A stretch of 64,000 nt of DNA from Bettongia penicillata ogilbyi. Its lineage: Eukaryota; Chordata; Mammalia; Diprotodontia; Potoroidae. The notes below the pieces were generated by a model. That model was not told the origin of the DNA. It saw only the letters and a program-made list of their open reading frames with translations, and searched no databases. A program made the translations under genes and the position numbers. Location: assembly GCA_023548195.1 (NCBI GenBank), contig JAJHZJ010000061.1:4670297-4734296 (forward strand). The letters run 5' to 3'. Positions 57,499-64,000 of this stretch are shown in pieces (within the stretch, counting starts at the first letter, position 1; each line of letters opens with the position of its first letter).

Positions 57499-57639
57499 CA
57501 GGGATTGGAAATCTGTAGCCTCAAGGCCACATGTGGCCCTCTGGGTCCTCAAGTGTGGTCCTTTGACTGAATGTAAACTTCACAGAACAGATTCAATCAA
57601 AGGGCCACGCTTGAAGGGATTTTTTTGGTTCTCCACCCC
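57499..57639 (+). mobile_element. Non-autonomous hAT DNA transposon (MITE), 141 bp
   Basis: The left end CAGGGATTGG and right end '...ctccacccc' are inverted relatives of the hAT terminus CAGGGGTGG. Further complementarity joins 'catgtggccctctgggtcct' with the later 'caaagggccacgcttgaagg'. AGCTAGT flanks it (57492-57498 and 57640-57646), close to the 8-bp duplication usual for hAT. It encodes nothing and would have needed a transposase in trans. Confidence 0.75.
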
Positions 57640-57959
57640 AGCTAGTCAGTAGTGGTCGCAGATATACATGCTGCAACTCTCATAACACTGTCAACACCAG
57701 GCTGCTAATTCTTATTTTTGTGTTGATTTCCAGAGAGTACCAAAGTGGTACACTAGGAGGTGCCTTAGAAAAATTATCTTAATAAAGGGGTCATGTAATA
57801 GAAGCAAACTGACTTTGCTCAGGGTAAGGTGGCAAGAGGAGTGATGACTTCAGGGAATGTTATTTTACTTGCCAGGTTTGACCTCATTTAAAACCTTATT
57901 CTTACAATGGTGCATTCTTTTCTAAAAAAATATTGAAAGAAGCAAAATAAATCAAAAGA

Positions 57960-58165
57960 CTGATAATAACCTCACAAAATCTTAAAGTAGGAAGTTACCT
58001 TCCAATGTCACACACCATGCAGAAATCTACTTCAAAACTTCCCTGATAAGTGGCTGTTTGGTAATGTCTACATGAACATTTCCAATGATGAGGATCTCAC
58101 TACCTCACAAAGTCAACCCATTACATTTTTGGAGAATTCTTTTAAAGAAAAAAAAAAACTTCACT
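57960..58165 (-). repeat. L3/CR1 3' end, antisense
   Basis: 'atgaggatctcactacctca' followed by 'cccattacatttttggagaa' is the reverse complement of the CR1/L3 3' region. The ORF2-like part follows further right. Confidence 0.6.
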
Positions 58166-58169
58166 TATA

Positions 58170-58335
58170 AGTGAGCCAAAATCTCCCTCTTTGTAATATT
58201 AGCTAGTTAAGTGACCTTGGTTAAATCCATTAAATTTCTCTACACTTCCGTTCCATCACTTGTAAAAGGGGGAGGGTTGGACAAGAACTTCTCTGTGGTC
58301 CCTTGATTGACTGATAATACTATTTCTCTATGACT
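58170..58335 (+). repeat. MIR
   Basis: 'tagctagttaagtgaccttg', 'ttccatcacttgtaaaaggg' and 'gtggtcccttgattgactga'. Confidence 0.6.
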
Positions 58336-58384
58336 AATGTCTAAGCCATGGTCTTAGTTTCGCTACCTGAAATCTAATGGAAAA

Positions 58385-58570
58385 TAATTTATTAAGTGCT
58401 TAACAAGTATTATGCTCAAACACAAGGGATTAAAAACAGAAAAATGAGACAGTGCCTGCTCTCAAGGAATTCACATGTTGATTAAAGAAAACAACATATA
58501 TAGGATGATTTGACTTTAGGACAAATTTGAAGTTGATGTGGTCCTTAGAATATAAAGGGCATAGCAGATA
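58385..58570 (-). repeat. L2 3' end, antisense
   Basis: 'aatttattaagtgcttaaca' then 'cctgctctcaaggaattcac'. Confidence 0.7.
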
Positions 58571-58639
58571 ATAAGGCCCAGTGGACCTTTGGGAGAAATG
58601 GCAGAGCCGATGGTCTTTTATCTGACAGTGCTTTTAAAT

Positions 58640-59890
58640 TTGGGAAGATACCCAGTGTTCCCAAATCTTTTCTTCTCTAGATTAAAAAATCCCTATTTCC
58701 TTTAACTATGGCAAATACAACATGGCTTGGAGATCCCCTGTGGACCATCGTAGTCATCCTCCTTTGGGTATACTTTAAGCTGTTATACTATAATTTTTCT
58801 GTGTACCTTTTAAACTATTATATAACTCTAGTTCATTATCTCTAATTACACAACATTTATTTCTAGTCAATCTGACTTATTTTCAGTATACTCCTCGAGC
58901 CCACTGAGATCTTTTTGGATCTTGACTCTATTATCTAATGTATTAACTCCCAGTTTTGTGTCAAATGCAGATCTTATCATTGTGCTATCTGAGTATTTTA
59001 ACCAAGTCATTGATAAAAATTCTGAACAAAGCAGAGCCAAAGATCAACCCTATAGCTTTCCACCAGTAACTCCCTCTCCTCTTTCTGGGATATTAAGCTA
59101 TTCATTATTCAGTATACTTTAACTGTAGTCCTTCAACTGGCTACCTATATACCTAACTACTTTATTATCCTGCCCACATTACTCTCTTTTGTCCAGGCTA
59201 AAATTCAGATACAGAGTGTCTAATGCATTTTCCTTATTGACCAGTCTAATAGTTTTATAAAAAGTAAAGTTAATCTGTCATAACTTCTTTTTTTAAATTT
59301 ATTTATTTATTTTTAGTTTTCAACATTCATTTCCACAAGATTTTGAGTTCCAAATTTTCTCCCCATCTCTCACCTTCCCCACCCCAAAACACCATACATT
59401 CAGATTACCCCTTCCTCCAACCTGCCTTCCCTTCTATTGCACCCCTCCCTTCCCTTATCTCCATCTTCTCTCTTTTCTTGTAGGGCAAGATAGATTTCTA
59501 CTGTCATAACTTCTTAGTGACTTTAAAGCTGAGTCCTAATAATCACTGTTTCCCTTTCTAAATGAAATTAAGGTAACTAATAATCCATTTTATAATTTTC
59601 CTGGGAGTCAGAGTTCACTGGACTGTACTTTTCACAATAAATCTTTCTGGAAAATTGAGACACTTGTCCTTTTCCAGTCTTCCAGTGCTTTCTCCCGGAG
59701 TACTATCTCCAGGATTCTACAAAGTTTATTGAGAGCCACTCCACAACCACATTTACAAGTTCTTTTAGGTATCTTGCAATGCAATTTTTCTAGTCTTGGA
59801 TATCTTTGGAAATAATCTGTTCATTTCCTGAGAAGCAAAGCAAGCGCTATAAAGTGTCATGGTATGTTATTATTAATCATTCACATATGC
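58640..59890 (-). mobile_element. L3/CR1 LINE ORF2 relic, antisense, split by an L1-family tail
   Basis: Plus-strand motifs in reverse-complement CR1 order: 'gatctttttggatcttgact', 'aagtcattgataaaaattct', 'acaaagcagagccaaagatc', then after the insertion 'aatcactgtttccctttcta' and 'ttttccagtcttccagtgct'. A second, shorter copy of the same region lies at 60360-60580. Confidence 0.65.
59290..59500 (-). mobile_element. 5'-truncated L1/HAL1-family 3' end with 15-bp target duplication
   Basis: A 211-bp antisense insertion starting with a T-rich end, then 'ttttgagttccaaattttct' and a pyrimidine-rich 3' UTR. The same family is full-size at 61071-63873. CTGTCATAACTTCTT occurs at 59275-59289 and 59501-59515. 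It lies inside the L3 relic. Confidence 0.9.
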
Positions 59891-59894
59891 CCCA

Positions 59895-60255
59895 AGAAAA
59901 CTCTAAATTAGTTTTTTCATTTTCAGATTGCTTAGTGTTTGATCTTTTAAAAACAGTCTGTTTTTGAGAAAATTCCAATATGTCAGAATACATTATTATT
60001 GGTCCCATTTAAAGCAATAGTATGTTAAGGCATCTTCACAGTGGAAAATTGCCAAGCTTATTCTTCACCACCCTCTTGAGGAAGATCAGCTATTTCCGCA
60101 ATGTATAATTCATACCTGTGCATCAAATGAAAACAACAATATTATGACTATTTGGGGGCATTGACCAGTTGAAGTTTCTGGAGTATACATAAACACTTTA
60201 ACATGAATATAACTTAGCCAGGTACACTCATTCTATGAGTACCAAAGAGGGAAAT
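59895..60255. other. Unassigned spacer
   Basis: Nothing recognised. Confidence 0.4.
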
Positions 60256-60261
60256 CATATA

Positions 60262-60332
60262 TGTGCATGTGTGGATATGTGTGGATGTGTGTGTGTATAT
60301 TATATATACATATATATATATATATATATAGA
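60262..60332. repeat. TG/TA microsatellite
   Basis: Mixed TGTG and TATA units over about 70 bp. Confidence 0.85.
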
Positions 60333-60359
60333 CAATGGCATATAGGAACAATTTAGAAG

Positions 60360-60580
60360 TCTCTCATATGCAGATTTGATCATCATGCTATCTGAGTCTT
60401 TTATCCAAGACATTGATAAAAATACTGAACAAAACAGAACAAAGGCTTTAATCCTATAGCTTTCCATCAATGACTCCCTCTACTCCTTCCAGGATAATGT
60501 TACACTATTCATTATTCAACATTCTTTACATACCTTCAGTTGGCTACTCAAATACTTAACTATTTTAATATCCATTGGTG
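60360..60580 (-). repeat. L3/CR1 ORF2 relic, antisense, second copy
   Basis: Parallels 58960-59165: 'gacattgataaaaatactga', 'tcctatagctttccatcaat' and 'actattcattattcaacatt'. It is related but clearly diverged. Confidence 0.6.
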
Positions 60581-60584
60581 TGAG

Positions 60585-61054
60585 GTGCTAGTTGTTAAGG
60601 GTACTAGTAAAGGCAAAATTTGTAGGGAAGTCATCTATGAATGCCTCCACTCACTTTAACCTCTACATTTTGCCTGGTATCCACTCAGAAATCAGTAGAT
60701 GTGTGGCATGAAAAAAAGGATATCTAATACTATAGTTATCTCCAGTAATGGATAATAACAGTAGTGACTGTTAAGAAGGCCCCTAAAGCATTAGGGACCA
60801 CCACAAGAAGAATCATCAAACTTAAAAATGCAAAAAGAGATAGAGTAATGCTTAAGCTAAAAAAACTAGCAGAAAGACAATGTGTGTAGGAAAGACATGG
60901 ATGAATCAAAGTCCTGCTAGGTTGTCTGGGATAAAAGCCTTAAACAAGCTTAGGGTAAACAAACTGTCAGTTAAGAAGCAACTGTGCATTATATTTGGCA
61001 AATGCTAAATACAGGAAGGGGCCTACAAGCTAAGTCAAAATATATGAATGCCTG
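60585..61054. other. Unassigned stretch
   Basis: No repeat or gene was recognised. Ends at the target duplication of the HAL1-like element. Confidence 0.4.
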
Positions 61055-61070
61055 TATATCAGGAATTCTT
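61055..61070. repeat. Target-site duplication, left
   Basis: TATATCAGGAATTCTT, repeated exactly at 63874-63889. The last two T may belong to the poly(T). Confidence 0.9.
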
Positions 61071-61902
61071 TTTTTTTTTTTTTTAATAAATTTGTTTATT
61101 TAACTTTTTACATTCATTTTCACAAAATTTTGGGTTCCAAATTTTCTCCCCATTTGTCCCCTCCCCCACCCCAATACACCAAGCATTCTAATTTTCCCTA
61201 TCACCAATCTGCCCTCTCTTCTATCATCCCTCCCTTCTCTTGTCCCCATCTTCTCTTATGTCCTGTAGGGACTTTCTATTCCCCATTAACTGTATTTCTT
61301 ATTTCCTAGTAGCAAGAACAATACTCGACAGTTGTTTCTAAAACTTTGAGTTCCAGCTTCTCCCCATCCCTCCCTCCCCACCCATTTCCTTTGGGAAGGT
61401 AGGCAGTTCAATATAGGCCATATCTATGTAGTTTTGCAAATGACTTCCATAATAGTCATGTTGTGTAAGACTAACTATATTTCCCTCCATCCTATCCTGC
61501 CCCCCATTGCTTCTATTCTCTCTTTTGATCCTGTCCCTCCCCAAGAGTGTTGACTTCAAATTGCTCCCTCCTCCCATTGCCCTCCCTTCCATCATCTACC
61601 CCACCCTGCTTATCTCCTTCTCCCCACTTTCCTGTATTGTAAGATAGGTTTTCATACCAAAATGAGTGTGCATTTTATTTCTTCCTTTAGTCAAATGTGA
61701 TGAGAGTAAACTTCATGTTTTTCTCTCAGCTCCCCTCTTTTTCCCTCCACTAGAAAGTCTCCTGCCTGCCTCTTCTATGAGAGATAATTTGCCCCATTCC
61801 ATTTCTCCCTCTCTCCTCCCAGTACAATTCTCTCTCACTGCTTAACTTCATCTTTTTAAGATATGATCCCATCTTATTCAATTGACTCTGTGCTCTCTGT
61901 GT

Positions 61903-61947
61903 GTGCGTGCATATGTGTGTGTGTGTGTGTGTGTGTATGTGTGTGTA
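61903..61947. repeat. (TG)n microsatellite in the 3' UTR
   Basis: A TGTG run of about 45 bp within the HAL1-like 3' UTR. Confidence 0.85.
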
Positions 61948-62081
61948 ATCCCACCAACTACCCAGATACTGAAAAGCTTCAAGAGTTACAAATATTGTCT
62001 TTCCATGTAGGAATGTAAACAGTTCAACTTTAGTAAGTCCCTTATGACTTCTCTTTGCTGTTTACCTTTTCATGCTTCTTT

Positions 62082-63174
62082 TCATTCTTGTATTTGAAAG
62101 TCAAATTTTCTTTTCAGCTCTGGTCTTTTCAACAAGAATGCTTGAAAGTCATTGAAAGACCAGTTTTCCCCCTGAAGTATTATACTTAGTTTTGCTGTGT
62201 AGGTGATTCTTGATTTTAGTCCTAGTTCCTTTGACTTCTGGAATATCAAATTCCAAGCCCTATGATCCCTTAATACAGAAGCTGCTAGATCTTGTGTTAT
62301 CCTGATTGTATTTCCACAATACTGGAATTGTTTCTTTCCAGCTGCTTCCAAGATTTTCTCCTTGGCCTGGGAACTCTGGAATTGGGCCACAATGTTCCTA
62401 GGAGTTTCTCTTTTTGGATCTCTTTCAGGCAGTGATTGGTGGACTCCTTGAATAATTATTTTGCCCTCTGGTTCTAGAATATCAGGGCAGTTTTCCTTGA
62501 TAATTTCATGAAAGATGATGTCTAGGCTCTTTTTTTTGATCATGGCTTTCAGGTAGTCCCATAATTTTTAAATTGTTTCTCCTGGATCTATTTTCCAGGT
62601 CAGTTGTTTTTCCAATGAGATATTTCACATTATCTTCCATTTTTTCATTCTTTTGGTTTTGTTTTGTGATTTCTTGGTTTCTCATAAAGTCATTAGACTC
62701 CATCTATTCCATTCTAATTTTTAAAGAACTATTTTCTTCAGTGAGCTTTTGAACCTCCTTTTCCATTTGGCTAATTCTGCTTTTGAAAGCATTCTTCTCC
62801 TCATTGGCTTTTTGAATCTCTTTTGCCAATTGAGTTAGCCTGTTTTTAAAGGTGTTATTTTCTTCAGCATTTTTTGGGGTCTCCTTTAGCAAGGTGTTGA
62901 CTTGCTTTTCATGCTTTTCCTCCATCTCTCTTATTTCTCTTCCCAGTTTCTCCTCCACCTGTCTCACTTGATTTTCAAAATCCTTTCTGAGCTCTTCTAT
63001 GGCCTGAGCCTATTGTATATTTATTTTGGATGTTTGGGATACAGAAGCCTTGACTTCTATGTCTTTCCCTGATGGTAAGCATTGTTCTTCCTCATCAGAA
63101 AGGAAGGGAGGAGATATCTGTTCACCAAGAAAGTAACCTTCTATGGTCTTATCATTTTTCCCTTTTCTGGGCAT
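62082..63174 (-). pseudogene. L1 ORF1p relic (RNA-binding coiled-coil protein)
   Basis: ORF1 starts at 63174 with MPRKGK. Residues 1-54 are a basic, flexible N-terminus, followed by TAG at 63010-63012 (codon 55). A heptad-rich coiled coil follows in the same frame (62967-62704, about 87 codons, rich in EEK and EKE units), closed by a second stop at 62704. The same frame continues (62703-62506) with the LENRSRRNNLKIMGLPE block that precedes the RRM of L1 ORF1p. A frameshift near 62540 moves to 62543-62082, holding the RRM end and C-terminal domain with RNIVAQF, AKLSI and a terminal RPELKRKFDF-like end. In active L1s ORF1p forms trimers that coat the L1 RNA. Two stops and one shift make this copy non-functional. 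Few lesions suggest a moderately young insertion. Confidence 0.85.
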
Positions 63175-63179
63175 TTTCC

Positions 63180-63873
63180 CAGTCAGTTACTAGACTTCTG
63201 AGATTCCTTTCCACACCCACCTCACCTCCAGATCCACCCAGCTAGTGCTTGGGGTCTGAGATTCAAATGCTGCTTCCCAGCCTCAGGCCTTTCGGCAGGG
63301 GGGGGGGAGGGCGGGGCTGTTAGGGCTGCTATTCAGTGTGAGATTAAATTCAGGTGCTCAGGTGGGGGCAGGGATGCTATTCAGTGTGAGATTAAGTTCA
63401 GCTGCTCAGGTGGGGGCAGGGCCACCACCAGGGGCTCAGTTCCCTCAGGGGGTTTATGGATCTGAGCTCCTGCCTGCTTTGGGAGCCCCTATCTACTGCT
63501 GCCACTTCCTGAGGGGGCCTAAGTTATGGAGACACCCTGCTCCCCTCTCAGCCAGCTCTCTCACTGACCTTTCCGCCTGTGGGTAGAGGGAAATGTGCAG
63601 CCACTGGAGATTCTGTCCCTGAAGCCTGCTCGTATCTACTCCTCTTGTGCTGCATGGCCAAGCCAGGGCTGAGCTGTGCTCTGGGTCCAGTGTGTGATGG
63701 ACCTTTGGTGTTGGTTTTTCAGGTTTCTCTGGAACAGAAATCTCCTCCACTCCATTGTTGTGTGGCTTTTGCTGCTCCAGAATTTGTTGGGAGTTCTTTT
63801 TTTACAGGTATTTTATGGGCTGTGTGTTAGATATATGTGTATCTTTCTACTCCACCATCTTGGCTCCTCCCCC
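63180..63873 (-). promoter_or_regulatory. 5' UTR / internal promoter region of the HAL1-like element
   Basis: The most GC-rich part of the window. It contains two tandem 48-bp units (63328-63375 and 63376-63423) and an 11-base-class G-run near 63298-63309 (plus strand). L1 5' UTRs carry a pol II promoter; promoter activity of this copy is inferred, not shown. Confidence 0.6.
63328..63423. repeat. Tandem 48-bp repeat in the HAL1-like 5' UTR
   Basis: Two adjacent copies of a unit starting GCTATTCAGTGTGAGATTAA and ending in GTGGGGGCAGGG, with about four differences. It resembles the promoter monomer arrangement of some L1 families. Confidence 0.85.
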
Positions 63874-63889
63874 TATATCAGGAATTCTT
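63874..63889. repeat. Target-site duplication, right
   Basis: Exact second copy of the 16 bases at 61055-61070. Confidence 0.9.
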
Positions 63890-64000
63890 AATATTTTTTG
63901 AATCATGGAATTCTTTGGCAGTCTAGTAAAAGTCTATGGATCCCTTCTCAGGATTTTTTTTAAATGCATAGGATTTCAAATTAAACTAATTCATGATGAA
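63890..64000 (+). repeat. Unassigned repeat shared with 18040-18195
   Basis: 'agtctatggatcccttctca' and 'taaatgcataggatttcaaa' parallel 'aatctatagaccccttctct' and 'tttaaatgcatataacaaaa' near 18050. The family is not identified, and the element continues past the window edge. Confidence 0.45.

Larger units (their letters stand above)
61071..63873 (-). mobile_element. HAL1-like (ORF2-less) L1 retrotransposon, full 5' end
   Basis: A 2.8-kb antisense element between 16-bp duplications. On its own strand it starts with 'gggggaggagccaagatggt', the classic start of an L1 5' UTR. It then has about 0.7 kb of GC-rich 5' UTR, ORF1 (63174 to 62082, damaged), and about 1 kb of purine-rich 3' UTR ending in A-tail (T-run 61071-61084). 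ORF2, the endonuclease/reverse-transcriptase gene of about 3.8 kb, is absent. This is the layout of half-L1 (HAL1) elements, which depend on ORF2p from other L1s. The clean duplication argues that the ORF2-less form itself was inserted, though deletion after insertion cannot be excluded without a second copy. Confidence 0.85.

Noticed and set aside
63338..63891. Several 71-85 codon frames near the window end
   Set aside because: They lie in the GC-rich 5' UTR of the HAL1-like element and have no L1 or host domain.

Overview
The window reads as ordinary AT-rich nuclear DNA of a marsupial mammal. The evidence is the repeat content: several copies of a tRNA-derived SINE with the A/B-box body and long tail typical of marsupials, MAR1-like SINEs whose tail matches an RTE-type LINE also present here, many old MIR, L2 and L3/CR1 fragments, marsupial-type L1 3' ends, and an ORF2-less L1 (HAL1-like). 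No bacterial, viral or plasmid gene organisation, rRNA, tRNA gene or CRISPR array was seen. Species cannot be fixed by reading alone, and repeat family names here are recalled by eye, not from a RepeatMasker run.

Layout. 1-16 kb: MIR and L2 relics, an L3/CR1 3' end (5.0 kb), a four-copy MIR cluster (8.3-9.05 kb), an RTE 3' end (9.2 kb) and marsupial SINEs at 14.5 and 15.2 kb. 16-31 kb: a pyrimidine tract, an L2 element split by a young SINE, a near-perfect 129-bp inverted repeat whose 1.2-kb spacer holds an L1 3' end (18.8-20.25 kb), a large antisense L1 ORF2 relic (26.9-29.15 kb), and a 111-bp direct duplication around further L2 pieces. 31-46 kb: a Tigger DNA-transposon relic with a SINE inside it, further SINEs, two antisense L1 3' ends, simple repeats and a 48-bp tandem duplication. 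46-50 kb: an antisense L1 relic broken by three SINEs.

The only persuasive protein-coding feature is one large exon at about 49,969-50,831 on the plus strand. It has a splice acceptor, a 244-codon open frame and a strong GTAAGT donor. It would encode the acidic N-terminal part of a protein I do not recognise, with one SUMO-type IKQE motif; the rest of the gene was not found.

50.9-64 kb: L2, MIR and L3 relics, a 141-bp hAT MITE with a 7-bp target duplication (57.5 kb), and near the end a 2.8-kb antisense HAL1-like retrotransposon with a 16-bp target-site duplication. It keeps its 5' UTR, a damaged ORF1 and its 3' UTR, but has no ORF2.

No co-operating gene system was found. The items most worth a second look are the inverted repeat, the ORF2-less L1 and the isolated exon.
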